A stretch of 64,000 nt of DNA from Pseudalkalibacillus salsuginis (GTDB lineage: Bacteria > Bacillota > Bacilli > Bacillales > Fictibacillaceae), in contig NZ_JAKJHW010000003.1 in NCBI RefSeq assembly GCF_021646685.1, forward strand, positions 248,001 through 312,000, given 5' to 3'. The position numbers and the translations under genes are program-made. Each line of letters opens with the position of its first letter. The first letter of the stretch is position 1. The notes beneath the pieces were generated by a model. That model was not told the origin of the DNA and did not search any database. It worked only from the letters and a program-made list of their open reading frames with translations. Below, one piece after another: positions 8,657 through 18,424 of the stretch.

Positions 8657-9577
8657 TTGAGCAGGAATAGACCGATTTATGTAGAGTCGGTCATCAAGAC
8701 AGATATGGAACGGATCTGGGAGGCAACGCAAGATCCACAACAACATGAGCTATGGGATCTTCGTTTCACAAATATCACTTATCTCCCGAAAAAACGTGAA
8801 GATGAACCGCAGAGATTTGAGTATAAAACAAATATCGGGTTTGGGCTCAGTATAGCTGGTGAGGGAGAGAGTATCGGAACGAAAGAGGATGAAAACGGAG
8901 AGCGTACTTCATCACTGAAGTTTTGGACAGACATGCCGATTTCCCTTATAAAAAAGGGTGGTGGCTATTGGAAATACACACCAACAAGCGATGGAATAAA
9001 ATTCGTAACGTTGTATGATTACGCGAACCGATTCGGCTTTCCGGGTCAAATCATGGATCGCTTCTTTTTCAGGCCGTTGATGGGATGGGCGACAGCATGG
9101 AGTTTTGATTGCCTCAGGCTATGGCTTGAAGAGAATATCCATCCCAAAATATCCTTGTTACGGAGTGGGGTCAATTGGATGATCTGCTCTCTTCTAGCGC
9201 TCGTTTGGATTTATCAAGGGCTGGTACCGAAGCTGCTCTTTCCTGATTCAGGTGAACTCGCCATCCTTCAAGAATCGGGTTTGTTTACCGGGTTTGAAGA
9301 AACGCTTCTTTATCTGATTGGCATTTTGGAAATCGTATTCGGGGTTTTCTTTTTCCTTCCACTAAAAAAGAAAGCTTTATTTTACATAAATAATTTCCTA
9401 TTGCTCGGACTGATGGTCGGGGCGATCCTCAGCAATCCCATTATATTCGTTGAACCATTCAATCCGATTACGTTGACCCTCGCAATGGCAGGGTTATCGA
9501 CCATCGGAATTATCAATGACAAGGATTTGCCGTCAGCAAGGAATTGTGAGCGGAAAATGCGTGGTGATGCCTCTTGA
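8657..9577 (+). CDS. SRPBCC-like domain fused to a DoxX-like membrane domain (YndG-like)
   Basis: About 306 residues. Residues 1-165 form a soluble START/SRPBCC-like domain (PIYVESVIKTDMERIWEATQ). Residues about 175-295 carry four hydrophobic segments of a DoxX-like membrane domain. I start at TTG 8657, preceded by AAAAGGGTGTG; an ATG at 8597 lies inside the upstream gene. The next gene overlaps its stop by 4 bases (TTGA), showing translational coupling. The fold suggests binding of a hydrophobic ligand, but no substrate is known. From memory the neighbours correspond to B. subtilis yndG-yndH-yndJ. Confidence 0.7.
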   Translation: MSRNRPIYVESVIKTDMERIWEATQDPQQHELWDLRFTNITYLPKKREDEPQRFEYKTNIGFGLSIAGEGESIGTKEDENGERTSSLKFWTDMPISLIKKGGGYWKYTPTSDGIKFVTLYDYANRFGFPGQIMDRFFFRPLMGWATAWSFDCLRLWLEENIHPKISLLRSGVNWMICSLLALVWIYQGLVPKLLFPDSGELAILQESGLFTGFEETLLYLIGILEIVFGVFFFLPLKKKALFYINNFLLLGLMVGAILSNPIIFVEPFNPITLTLAMAGLSTIGIINDKDLPSARNCERKMRGDAS

Positions 9578-10254
9578 GTTCAATCTATGAAAAAGCGTTA
9601 GGAGAAAGGTTCCAAATGCTCCATCCGATGCTTCAAAAGAAATTCCAGGTTTCGAGTGGAGATCACCAAGCAATCATATGTATGGGTACGATGGAGGAGA
9701 TTGCAGGTGGTCGTTGGTTCATGCGTCCATTCATCAAGATGGGGATCAAGAAGAACGTCACATTTCCGGAAAGAGGCACAGGTATTCCTTTTAAGCTGGA
9801 AAAGTACGGATTTATAGATCCATTTGGCAGGGAAACCATGTCCTGGATCCGAACGTTTTATTTTAAAAATACAGACCGCCGCTTTGATGCAACAATGGTT
9901 TATAGCAAAAAAGGGAAGGGGATCCTGGATTATCTCGGAAACAGCCAGGCTTCGCCGGTCGGAATTGAATTAGACGTGACAGAAACCGGAGGGATACGGA
10001 TGAAATCATCCCGACAACACTTCCATTTTGGAAAAAGAAGGCTATCACTCCCCTCTCAAATAATCGGACATGCTACTGTCCGAGAAGAGTTTGATGAAAA
10101 AAAGAATCGGTTTTCAATCGATGTCACGGTGAAGAATATGATTTTTGGGACGATTTTCAGGTATAAAGGCCACTTCGGGATGGATGTTGTGCCGATGCCG
10201 CGTGAACAAATCCCAGCGTATGCCTTCCCGAAAAGGTTCGATTCAAGAGAGTAG
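9574..10254 (+). CDS. DUF4166 protein (YndH-like)
   Basis: 226 residues starting at TTG 9574, overlapping the previous stop. It matches the DUF4166 type (YEKALGERFQMLHPMLQKKF at the N-terminus, FRYKGHFGMDV near the C-terminus), predicted soluble and beta-rich. No catalytic motif is visible. It sits between the SRPBCC/DoxX gene and yndJ, which it accompanies in Bacillus, so the three probably act together at the membrane. Function unknown. Confidence 0.7.
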   Translation: MSSIYEKALGERFQMLHPMLQKKFQVSSGDHQAIICMGTMEEIAGGRWFMRPFIKMGIKKNVTFPERGTGIPFKLEKYGFIDPFGRETMSWIRTFYFKNTDRRFDATMVYSKKGKGILDYLGNSQASPVGIELDVTETGGIRMKSSRQHFHFGKRRLSLPSQIIGHATVREEFDEKKNRFSIDVTVKNMIFGTIFRYKGHFGMDVVPMPREQIPAYAFPKRFDSRE

Positions 10255-10264
10255 GTGTTAGGAA

Positions 10265-11941
10265 ATGAAAAAGACAGCTGTCATGAATGCAAGTATCGGC
10301 TTCTTTATTTGGCTTATATTCTTGTTCTCAGTGACCTTGAATCTAATTGAACAGCTTTTATTATTCGCCATTTTTGTCACTGTACCTTTAACGTTGTATA
10401 TGAGCGAGACGGTGAAACGGAGTGGGATATATTTCAAAAGTTATTCGGCTGCGTTCACTCTGCAGTTGCCGATGGCGGTATTGGCTGGCTTATCCTTTAT
10501 CACACCCCCTGGATGGATCGCGGGGTTTCTTTCTATTGGTTGGTTTGTTTTTTCCGTTGTTGTCTTTTTGTACGGTTTTGCGAGATTCAGTGCAAGGGGA
10601 ACCAGACCACTAGAGGAGTTGTCGATCGATATCGGGTTGATGTACTTTCTCCTCGGGGGCGTATGGTTTGTCATTGGTCGTTTCGGAATGGATGTGATGC
10701 ATTTCAGCAAGACGATCATCCAGCTTACGGCGATCCACTTTCATTTTTCAGCATTTGTATTGCCGATTTTCAACGGCTTGCTTGGACGATTCCTTTTAGA
10801 TCAAACGGACCGGCTCTCTAAAACTTACAGGCTGGCTACGTTCGGTATCCTTGCTGGTCCGATCTTGATCGCCATCGGTATTACATATTCCCGGATCTTC
10901 GAGTTTGTTTCAGTTGGTATCTTTGTCACTGCACTCCTTTTATATTGTATTGAAATGTTCACTTATGTCTTGCTGAAAATCAGTTGGCTGCCGCGTGTCT
11001 TTCTTTTCTTATCAACCTCTGCACTCATTGTAACCCTGGCATTATCTTTCCTATACGGGTTCAGTAGAGCATTGAATGTGCCGATTATTTCCATTCCGAA
11101 TATGGTTCTCTTTCATGGGGTCGCAAATGCATTACTAGTTGTGTTCTTCGGGATTGCCGGCTGGCTTATTATCCATCCAAAAGCGGATTACAGTCATTAC
11201 GGCATTCCTGCAAGCAAGATTTTCAGCCGTTTTTACACGGGTTCAGACTTTTTCGATCGAAGCAATCTTGTTGATCAAGATCTCCACGATGATAGTCTGA
11301 TTGTAAATATGGAAGCGTATGATCGTGAAGACTTTCATTCCTGCAATCTGCATCCTGAAATAGTATCGTTCTATGAAAATACACTTAACTATGAGCTAGA
11401 CTCCCATACACAGTGGCAGCCCGGATTTGTCTTTTTCTCCAAACTCTATAAGTCTATCAGTAAAAGGATCGGGCAGATCAATCTTCCTCTTAATGGAATG
11501 GATCATATTCAAATGACTTCAAAGATCATTCCACTGATCTCGGAAAAGGATGGGAGGCCTGATGTTCGGGCTTGGATCAGGAGGACTGCAGATGGAGAAT
11601 CGATTTTTGCAGCGGCTTATTCTTCCCACCAATATAAGGGGGAGAGGTATATGAATATTGCTTTGCCCCTATTCTTTGGAAACATGACAGGCATTTTGAA
11701 AATGGATCATATGGAAGAGGACGAAAGTGGATTGAGACTTTCCAGCTTTACAAAACGTTCAAATGGTGACGAAGGAATCTATTATCATACGAAATGGTTC
11801 GCAATCAAGCTTCCGATCGATGAGCATTTCAGTGTCTGGTTTGATGAAAAGGCAAACCTTTTGAAGGCTTCCCACCACATGAGCCTTTTTACGAAATCGT
11901 TCTTAAAAATCGACTATGAAATCAGCAGTACCTTAAAATAA
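10265..11941 (+). CDS. yndJ: YndJ-like integral membrane protein
   Basis: 558 residues. The first 310 contain about ten hydrophobic helices with a conserved HFHFSAFVLPIFNGL segment; the remainder is a soluble domain rich in charged and aromatic residues (QPGFVFFSKLYKSISKRIGQ). It resembles B. subtilis YndJ. The His-rich HFHF motif inside a helix could bind a metal or cofactor, which is inference. Last gene of the four-gene cluster; it converges on the LysR gene with only 5 bases between stops and no visible terminator. Confidence 0.7.
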   Translation: MKKTAVMNASIGFFIWLIFLFSVTLNLIEQLLLFAIFVTVPLTLYMSETVKRSGIYFKSYSAAFTLQLPMAVLAGLSFITPPGWIAGFLSIGWFVFSVVVFLYGFARFSARGTRPLEELSIDIGLMYFLLGGVWFVIGRFGMDVMHFSKTIIQLTAIHFHFSAFVLPIFNGLLGRFLLDQTDRLSKTYRLATFGILAGPILIAIGITYSRIFEFVSVGIFVTALLLYCIEMFTYVLLKISWLPRVFLFLSTSALIVTLALSFLYGFSRALNVPIISIPNMVLFHGVANALLVVFFGIAGWLIIHPKADYSHYGIPASKIFSRFYTGSDFFDRSNLVDQDLHDDSLIVNMEAYDREDFHSCNLHPEIVSFYENTLNYELDSHTQWQPGFVFFSKLYKSISKRIGQINLPLNGMDHIQMTSKIIPLISEKDGRPDVRAWIRRTADGESIFAAAYSSHQYKGERYMNIALPLFFGNMTGILKMDHMEEDESGLRLSSFTKRSNGDEGIYYHTKWFAIKLPIDEHFSVWFDEKANLLKASHHMSLFTKSFLKIDYEISSTLK

Positions 11942-11946
11942 ACGCT

Positions 11947-12831
11947 TTAAGGCAAGAACCCCTTTGACATTTCTATGAATTCCCTGACTGCGAATGGCAG
12001 GTATTTATTTTTCTTCCAAAGTAACCCCAGTTCAAGGCTTATACTAGAATTCGTTAAAGGGAGAGCCCTGATATGTGGATTGGTGATCGAGCTTGCGATT
12101 TTACCAGGTAACAAGGCGATCCCTAGTTTCGCCTCGACCATTTCGATCATGAAATCCTTTTGCGAACTCTGGCAGACGACGTTCGGCGTGAAACCGTTCT
12201 TTGAACACTCCTCCAGGATTCGGTCATGAAGGGTGAAGTCTTGACGGTATAAAATGAAAGGTTCGTTTTCGAGGGCAGACAGATCGACTTCGTTTTTCTT
12301 AGCCAATGGGTTTTCCTTATGTACGATAAGCATCAATGGGTCATTGATTACCCTCACTATTTCGAAATTCCCTTTGTTGTCCGGCAGATTGCAAACGAGC
12401 CCGATATCGAGTGACCCTTCTTCAACCCCTTGTTTGATGCTCTTCGATCCGACCTCGTCCAACGATATTACAACAAGAGGATAGGCTTCTTTAAATCGAC
12501 TGATCAGTTTTGAAAAAAAAGCAGCTCCGATGATCGGTGGAATTCCGATCCTGATTTCCCCTTTCTTCAGCTCCATGATGTCTGTAAGTTCTGAGGTCAA
12601 ATTATGGAAGGCTTGCAACACACTTTTGGCATTGATGAGCACCGCTTTACCGGCGTCGGTCAATTCCAATTCTTTGGAACGATAAAACAAAGACACCCCT
12701 AATTCTTCCTCCAAATGCTTGATCGCTTTGCTGATGGATGGTTGCGATACGTGTAATGTGGCAGCGGCCTTCGTAAAGCTTAAATGTCGTGCAACCTCTG
12801 AAAAATATTCCAGGTGACGGATATCCATCAT
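11947..12831 (-). CDS. LysR-family transcriptional regulator of the glycolate module
   Basis: 294 residues. N-terminal winged helix: MMDIRHLEYFSEVARHLSFT, then the recognition helix in SQPSISKAIKHLEEELGV. The C-terminal substrate-binding domain begins near residue 90 (GEIRIGIPPIIGAAFFSKL). GGAAGGAGTGAGA precedes the ATG at 12831 (or 12828), which decides against an upstream ATG at 12885. It is divergent from malate synthase G, the usual layout for a LysR activator and its target. The inducer may be glycolate or glyoxylate, by context only. Confidence 0.85.
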   Translation of the reverse strand: MMDIRHLEYFSEVARHLSFTKAAATLHVSQPSISKAIKHLEEELGVSLFYRSKELELTDAGKAVLINAKSVLQAFHNLTSELTDIMELKKGEIRIGIPPIIGAAFFSKLISRFKEAYPLVVISLDEVGSKSIKQGVEEGSLDIGLVCNLPDNKGNFEIVRVINDPLMLIVHKENPLAKKNEVDLSALENEPFILYRQDFTLHDRILEECSKNGFTPNVVCQSSQKDFMIEMVEAKLGIALLPGKIASSITNPHIRALPLTNSSISLELGLLWKKNKYLPFAVREFIEMSKGFLP

Positions 12832-12931
12832 TCTCACTCCTTCCTGCTTTGTAATTGTGGGTTTGTAAAATGAAAATGAAATCACGACACCCCCAATGGA
12901 AGCGATGGCACAGTACCATAATCTGCAAGGT

Positions 12932-12955
12932 TTCTATTCTAATAGAAAGTCTATT
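12932..12955. promoter_or_regulatory. Candidate LysR operator between the regulator and malate synthase G
   Basis: Two overlapping inverted repeats share one arm: TTCTATT-CT-AATAGAA (12932-12947) and AATAGA-AAG-TCTATT (12941-12955). They lie in the 313-bp divergent intergenic region about 100 bases upstream of the regulator start. Nested repeats of this kind are typical of LysR recognition and activation sites. Confidence 0.5.
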
Positions 12956-13144
12956 ATAACTAAAATGCATAATCAACATTCCAAATATATATTATGGATA
13001 TGGATCATTTTATTATAAGATAGTATATATGAATCGTTTGTAAATTCTGAACATTAAAAAGAAAAGGATTAATACGTACAACTGTCAAAGATTGAAGTGG
13101 CTAGATTGCCCGTTCATGATCCATACTCGATAGGAGGAATTCAT

Positions 13145-15322
13145 ATGTCAGAATATGTAAAAGTCGGCAATCTCCAAGTTGCCCAAGTCTTATATGATTT
13201 TATCAATTCTGAAGCCATACCTGGAAGTGGAGTCTCTGCTGTTTCGTTCTGGGGTGGCCTGGAAAAGATCGTCGATGAGCTTGCACCTAAAAATAAAGAA
13301 TTGCTGGAGAAGCGGGATGAATTGCAAAACAGGATACACGAGTGGCATAAAACAAATACAGACTTCGCTCTTGAGGAGTATAAGTCCTTTTTACGAGAGT
13401 TGAATTATTTGGAGCCGGAAGCTGGGGAAATCAAAGTATCGACTGAGAATGTCGATGATGAAATCGCGATACAGCCTGGACCGCAGCTTGTGGTCCCCGT
13501 CAACAATGCTCGTTATGCGATCAACGCCGCGAACGCTCGGTGGGGCAGTCTGTATGACGCACTTTACGGAACGGACGCGATCAGCGAGGAAGGTGGAGCG
13601 GAACAAAAAGGATCCTACAATCCAGTTCGCGGTGAAAAAGTCATTTCTTACGCGAAGGATTTCCTTGATAGAACCGTCCCTTTATCAAAAGGAACGTATC
13701 AGGGCGTAACGGGCTACGCGATTGTCGGCGGTAGACTGGCTGTTTCTTTATTTAATGGCGAAACGACGCGCTTGAAGGATGAATCTCAATTTATCGGTTA
13801 TCAGGGCAATGAAAATGAGCCTGAAGCGGTACTTTTGAAGAATAACGGCATCCATCTAGAAATCCAAATCGATCGTGATCATCCGATCGGACAGACGGAC
13901 AGAGCGGGTGTAAAAGATGTTTTCGTCGAATCTGCGCTGACAACGATCATGGACTTTGAAGATTCCGTGACAGCAGTGGATGCTGAAGACAAGGTGCTCG
14001 TCTATCAAAATTACCTGGGGTTGATAAAAGGGGATCTATCCAGCTCGTTTTCCAAAGGGCTGAAAACGGTTAACCGGACGCTCAATCCTGACCGTGAATA
14101 TTTCTCACCTGATGGGAAGCTATTTACATTGCCGGGACGTTCCCTCATGTTCGCAAGGAACGTTGGTCATCTGATGACGAGTCATGCGGTATTGGATAGG
14201 GATGGCCAGGAAGTTCCAGAAGGGATCCTCGATACGGTTGTGACTGGACTAATTGCCAAGCATGATCTTCTAGGGAATGGACGGTATCAGAATTCGAAAA
14301 AGGGCTCGATCTATATCGTTAAGCCGAAAATGCATGGTTCAGAGGAAGTTGCTTTTGCAAATGAACTTTTTGATCGGACAGAGGATCTGATCGGGGTGAA
14401 AAGGAATACGTTGAAGATCGGTGTCATGGATGAGGAACGCCGGACGACATTGAATTTGAAGGCTTGTATCGAAAAGGTGAAAGAGAGGATTGTGTTCATC
14501 AATACAGGTTTCCTAGACCGCACAGGTGATGAAATGCATACGTCCATGGAAGCCGGTCCGATGATCCGTAAACATGAGATGAAGTCATCGAAATGGCTGC
14601 AGGGTTATGAAAAATCAAACGTCCAGGTCGGCCTTGCGAGCGGATTCCAGGGTAAAGCCCAGATCGGCAAAGGAATGTGGGCGATGCCTGACTTGATGGC
14701 GGATATGATCAGACAGAAGGGGAGTCAGCTTGAGGCTGGTGCGAGTACTGCCTGGGTTCCGTCTCCGACCGCCGCAACGCTCCATGCACTCCATTATCAC
14801 CAGATCGATGTAAAGGAAGTGCAAAATATCCTACTTGAAATGGCAGATGATTATAAAGATGACATCCTGCAAATCCCTGTTGAAGCCCATCCGGATTGGA
14901 GTCCAGAGGAAATTCAGGAAGAATTGGATAACAATGCGCAAGGGATCCTTGGTTATGTCGTCCGTTGGGTAGAGTATGGCATCGGCTGTTCGAAGGTGCC
15001 GGATATCAATAACGTCGACTTGATGGAAGACCGTGCGACATTGCGGATTTCCAGCCAGCATATGGCCAACTGGCTCCACCATGGAATCTGTACAGAAGAA
15101 CAGGTATTGGAGACGTTGAAGCGCATGGCCAAGGTTGTTGACCAACAGAATGCTGGTGACCCGGATTATAAGCCGATGTCTGAGGACTATGACAATTCGG
15201 TCGGTTTCCAGGCTGCGTGCGATCTGGTCTTCAAAGGGTACGAACAACCGAGCGGCTATACGGAACCGATCCTCCATCACCGTCGGATTGAAGCGAAACA
15301 GCGTATGCTGGCTCAGAAATAA
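13145..15322 (+). CDS. glcB: Malate synthase G
   Basis: Condenses glyoxylate with acetyl-CoA to malate. 725 residues, the length of isoform G and not the ~530 of isoform A. Seen: [17 protein letters not shown], the [10 protein letters not shown] block, [19 protein letters not shown], and [20 protein letters not shown] near the C-terminus. TAGGAGGAATTCAT precedes ATG 13145, a much better site than the start at 13097. It is divergent from the LysR gene and upstream of the glycolate oxidase genes, so it consumes the glyoxylate they make. Isoform G is unusual in Bacillus relatives, where the glyoxylate shunt normally uses AceB. Confidence 0.95.
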   Translation: MSEYVKVGNLQVAQVLYDFINSEAIPGSGVSAVSFWGGLEKIVDELAPKNKELLEKRDELQNRIHEWHKTNTDFALEEYKSFLRELNYLEPEAGEIKVSTENVDDEIAIQPGPQLVVPVNNARYAINAANARWGSLYDALYGTDAISEEGGAEQKGSYNPVRGEKVISYAKDFLDRTVPLSKGTYQGVTGYAIVGGRLAVSLFNGETTRLKDESQFIGYQGNENEPEAVLLKNNGIHLEIQIDRDHPIGQTDRAGVKDVFVESALTTIMDFEDSVTAVDAEDKVLVYQNYLGLIKGDLSSSFSKGLKTVNRTLNPDREYFSPDGKLFTLPGRSLMFARNVGHLMTSHAVLDRDGQEVPEGILDTVVTGLIAKHDLLGNGRYQNSKKGSIYIVKPKMHGSEEVAFANELFDRTEDLIGVKRNTLKIGVMDEERRTTLNLKACIEKVKERIVFINTGFLDRTGDEMHTSMEAGPMIRKHEMKSSKWLQGYEKSNVQVGLASGFQGKAQIGKGMWAMPDLMADMIRQKGSQLEAGASTAWVPSPTAATLHALHYHQIDVKEVQNILLEMADDYKDDILQIPVEAHPDWSPEEIQEELDNNAQGILGYVVRWVEYGIGCSKVPDINNVDLMEDRATLRISSQHMANWLHHGICTEEQVLETLKRMAKVVDQQNAGDPDYKPMSEDYDNSVGFQAACDLVFKGYEQPSGYTEPILHHRRIEAKQRMLAQK

Positions 15323-15335
15323 CGGCTTAAAGTAT

Positions 15336-15373
15336 AAGACCATTAACTCACGTGCAGTTAGTGGTCTTTTCTT
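15336..15373 (+). terminator. Terminator of malate synthase G
   Basis: AAGACCATTAACT / AGTTAGTGGTCTT stem followed by TTCTTT. It separates glcB from the oxidase operon. Confidence 0.8.
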
Positions 15374-15421
15374 TAAAATTCGGTGAAGTAATCCTGTTGG
15401 TTTATGTCTATCATGAATGTC

Positions 15422-15625
15422 TTATGAGTCCCTTAGAACGCCGAAAACGGAACTTAAGGTACTCATAGGAGCTTTATGAGTCCCTTAGAACGCCGAAAAC
15501 GGAACATAAGGTACACATAGGAGCTTTATGAGTCCCTTAAAACGCAGAAAACAGAACTTAAGGTACTCATAGGAGCTTTATGAGTCCCTTAGAATGCTGA
15601 AAACGGAACATAAGGTACTCATATG
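15422..15625 (+). repeat. Four tandem 52-bp units, each an inverted repeat
   Basis: Units begin at 15422, 15474, 15526 and 15578 with an exact 52-base period. Each opens TTATGAGTCCCTTAGAACG and closes TAAGGTACTCATAGGAGCT, so the ends can pair (TATGAGTcCCTTA / TAAGGtACTCATA). Units 1 and 3 read CTTAAGG where units 2 and 4 read CATAAGG, suggesting duplication of a two-unit block. The array fills the gap between glcB and glcE. Confidence 0.9.
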
Positions 15626-15663
15626 CTGTTTTTGACCTTGAATACACATAAATAGGAACAACA

Positions 15664-17016
15664 GTGGTTGATCACTTGCGAAGAATCCAAATACAAGAGA
15701 TCACTCTAAAAGGGGTGGATATTGTGGAATTGAATGAAGTCGGCGGTGGACAACTTGTTTTATCGGAAAAATACGGAAATACGGGGTTGTCCGTGGTCAC
15801 CCCGAAAAGTGAAGAAGAGATCGAGCAAATCCTCCGCACTGCAAATGAGGAAGGGAAAAAGATTTCAGTGATGGGAAGGGGGACGAAACGCGGTTATGGC
15901 GGTGTGAAACAAGAATACGACCTCGTTCTCTCACTCGCCAATTATAAAGGGATCATTGAGCACATTGTCGGTGATATGACAGTGACGGTAAGGCCTGGCA
16001 CGACAATAGCGGGACTACAGGAATACCTCAAAAAGTACGGGCAGATGGTTTCCATAGATCCCAGCTGGCCGGAGGAGGCGACGATCGGTGGTGTCATTGC
16101 GGCGAATGAAAGCGGTCCGAAAAGGTTGAAGTATGGGGCTGCCAGGGATCTGGTCATCGGGTTGAGGGTCGTCTATGCTGATGGAAGTGTTATCCGGACA
16201 GGCGGGAAAGTTGTTAAAAATGTGGCGGGGTATGATATGAACAAATTGTTCATCGGTTCGATGGGGACGTTAGGTGTGATCTCGGAAATCACGATGAAAT
16301 TACGGCCGCTGCCAAAGTTTGAAAGCCTGGTCCTTTTATCGATCGACGAAGATCGGTTGGAAGAATTGAAAGCGTTTACGGTGAAGCTGCAGGATTCGAT
16401 GATTGAACCGGTATCACTCGAACTGGTGAACCCCTCTTTATCGAAAAAGCTGCTCGATCGGGAGGAATATACTCTTCTGATCGCGTTCGAGGATGTGGAA
16501 AAGGCTGTCCGTTACCAAGAGGAATGGGTTGCAGCGAACAAACCGGATGCGGCGATCCTGTCCAATTTATCTTCAGATGAATCGAGGGAATTTTGGAAGG
16601 GATTTTCCGTCATCCAGCCGAACGCATTGAAAGAAAATGAACCAGCTGACCATGTTCTGGCGACCGTCAAAATCAGCAGCAAGAACATGCAGGTGTTCGA
16701 CATCCTCGAGGAAGTGCGGCGACTGAAGCAAGGAAACAAGGCAGAGCTGGATGCTCATGGAGGGCTAGGCCATGGTTTGAGCTTCATCATTTTAAAAGGG
16801 CCAGAAGAATCAGTCACATCTACTATTGCCAGCTTGCGTGTTTTTGTCAGGACAAAACAAGGATTTACAACCATTAAGCATTTGCCATTTGAACTCCGGA
16901 AAAAGATCGACACCTGGCACGATAATCCTTCTTACTTTTTCCTGTTCGAAGGCATCAAACGGAAAGCGGATCCCAAAAACACCTTGAATTACAAGCGCTT
17001 TATAGGAGGGATATGA
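15664..17016 (+). CDS. glcE: Glycolate oxidase FAD-binding subunit (GlcE-like)
   Basis: About 450 residues with an FAD-binding PCMH domain in the first 220: VMGRGTKRGYGG, then PSWPEEATIGGVIAANESGP and a GGKVVKNVAGYDMNKL block typical of GlcE. Part of the membrane-associated three-subunit glycolate dehydrogenase. Two starts are plausible: GTG 15664 after AGGAAC, or GTG 15724 after AAAAGGGGTGGAT; the second aligns better with a short N-terminus. It ends 1 base before glcF, so the genes are coupled. Longer than E. coli GlcE (about 350). Confidence 0.8.
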   Translation: MVDHLRRIQIQEITLKGVDIVELNEVGGGQLVLSEKYGNTGLSVVTPKSEEEIEQILRTANEEGKKISVMGRGTKRGYGGVKQEYDLVLSLANYKGIIEHIVGDMTVTVRPGTTIAGLQEYLKKYGQMVSIDPSWPEEATIGGVIAANESGPKRLKYGAARDLVIGLRVVYADGSVIRTGGKVVKNVAGYDMNKLFIGSMGTLGVISEITMKLRPLPKFESLVLLSIDEDRLEELKAFTVKLQDSMIEPVSLELVNPSLSKKLLDREEYTLLIAFEDVEKAVRYQEEWVAANKPDAAILSNLSSDESREFWKGFSVIQPNALKENEPADHVLATVKISSKNMQVFDILEEVRRLKQGNKAELDAHGGLGHGLSFIILKGPEESVTSTIASLRVFVRTKQGFTTIKHLPFELRKKIDTWHDNPSYFFLFEGIKRKADPKNTLNYKRFIGGI

Positions 17017-17017
17017 A

Positions 17018-18418
17018 ATGGCTGTAGAAATGAAGGAACAACAAACGAATATCGAACCGCCTTGCACCTCCAATAGTTTGAGCAATTACTTATGGGACGA
17101 TCACCCTGATGAGGAAAAGTGGGCAGATTGTGTCCATTGCGGGATGTGTCTCGAATCATGTCCAACCTATCTCGAAACAGGGCAGGAGCAGCATTCGCCC
17201 CGTGGCCGTGTCCATCTGATCAAATCGGTTGCAGAAGGAAAACTGGAGGTGAATAAACACTTCATGGATCCGGTTTTCCAGTGCCTTGATTGCCGTGCAT
17301 GTACGACGGCGTGTCCTGCAGACGTCGATGTCGGCGGATTGATTGAAGAGGCGAGGGGGCAAATCCGCCAAGCGATGCCGTTGAAAGGTTGGAAAGGAGT
17401 AGTGAGCCGCCTGTTCCTGAAAGATCTTTTCCCGCATAAAAATCGATTGAATGCTGTCGGTGGTATCCTGAAATTTTACCAGAAGAGCGGCCTGCAAAAA
17501 GCCGTTCGGAAATCAGGGGCCTTGAAGGTAATGCCGAAGCATCTTGTCGAGATGGAATCGATCATGCCTCCGATCCAACAACCGGTCCATAAGAAATACA
17601 AGGATGTCGATGTGATTCCTTCCAACGGCAAGCCAAAAGCAAGGGTTGCGATGCTGACAGGATGCATCATGGATGTCATGTTCGCCGATATCAATCAGTC
17701 GACGATCAATGTCCTGGCCTATAACGGTAATGAAGTCGTTTTACCGAAAAACCAGACATGCTGTGGAGCCCTTCATGTTCATGCGGGGGACCGCGGGACC
17801 GGAAAAAAACTCGCCAAGCAGAATATCGAAGCATTCCGTGATGCGGAGAAAGTCATTGTCAATGCGGCTGGATGCGGTTGTGCGTTAAAAGAATACCCGG
17901 AGCTGTTCCGGAATGACCCTGAATGGAAAGAGAAAGCCGAAGAATTCGCCGAAAAAGTCGAGGATATTTCAAAATATCTGTATGACACCGGCTATGAAAA
18001 ACCGCATAGCGAATTGAACAAGCGGATCACTTATCATGACGCCTGTCATTTGGCTCATGGGCAGGGGATCCGGCATGAACCACGCAAACTTCTCAATGAT
18101 ATCAACGGTGTAGAGTATGTCGAACAGCCGAATTCCGATACGTGCTGTGGCAGCGCTGGGATTTATAACATCACGAACCCGGAAATGGCAGGAGCCGTCC
18201 TGGAGCGGAAAATGGAGAATGTACCGCGGGATGTCGAAATGATTTCGATGGGTAATCCTGGCTGTATGCTGCAAATGGCGATCGGGGTACAGAAATACGG
18301 CAGGAGGGCGGAGGTCGTCCACACCGTCCAATTGCTCGACTGGGCTTATCAACAGGACCAGAAGAATGGCTTAGGAACCCCGGATGATAAACAGACCATA
18401 GCTGCAAGGGAGGGGTGA
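17018..18418 (+). CDS. glcF: Glycolate oxidase iron-sulfur subunit
   Basis: 466 residues. Two ferredoxin-type 4Fe-4S motifs near the N-terminus (CVHCGMCLESCPTYL and CLDCRACTTACPADV), then two cysteine-rich CCG domains (TCCGALHVHAGD, TCCGSAGIYN). It transfers electrons from the flavin subunits to the quinone pool. TAGGAGGG precedes ATG 17018. B. subtilis YsfD is of the same type. Confidence 0.9.
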   Translation: MAVEMKEQQTNIEPPCTSNSLSNYLWDDHPDEEKWADCVHCGMCLESCPTYLETGQEQHSPRGRVHLIKSVAEGKLEVNKHFMDPVFQCLDCRACTTACPADVDVGGLIEEARGQIRQAMPLKGWKGVVSRLFLKDLFPHKNRLNAVGGILKFYQKSGLQKAVRKSGALKVMPKHLVEMESIMPPIQQPVHKKYKDVDVIPSNGKPKARVAMLTGCIMDVMFADINQSTINVLAYNGNEVVLPKNQTCCGALHVHAGDRGTGKKLAKQNIEAFRDAEKVIVNAAGCGCALKEYPELFRNDPEWKEKAEEFAEKVEDISKYLYDTGYEKPHSELNKRITYHDACHLAHGQGIRHEPRKLLNDINGVEYVEQPNSDTCCGSAGIYNITNPEMAGAVLERKMENVPRDVEMISMGNPGCMLQMAIGVQKYGRRAEVVHTVQLLDWAYQQDQKNGLGTPDDKQTIAAREG

Positions 18419-18424
18419 TTGACG

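Noticed and set aside
15422-15625. CRISPR array
   Set aside because: The units are contiguous with a 52-base period and have no unique spacers; no cas gene is near.
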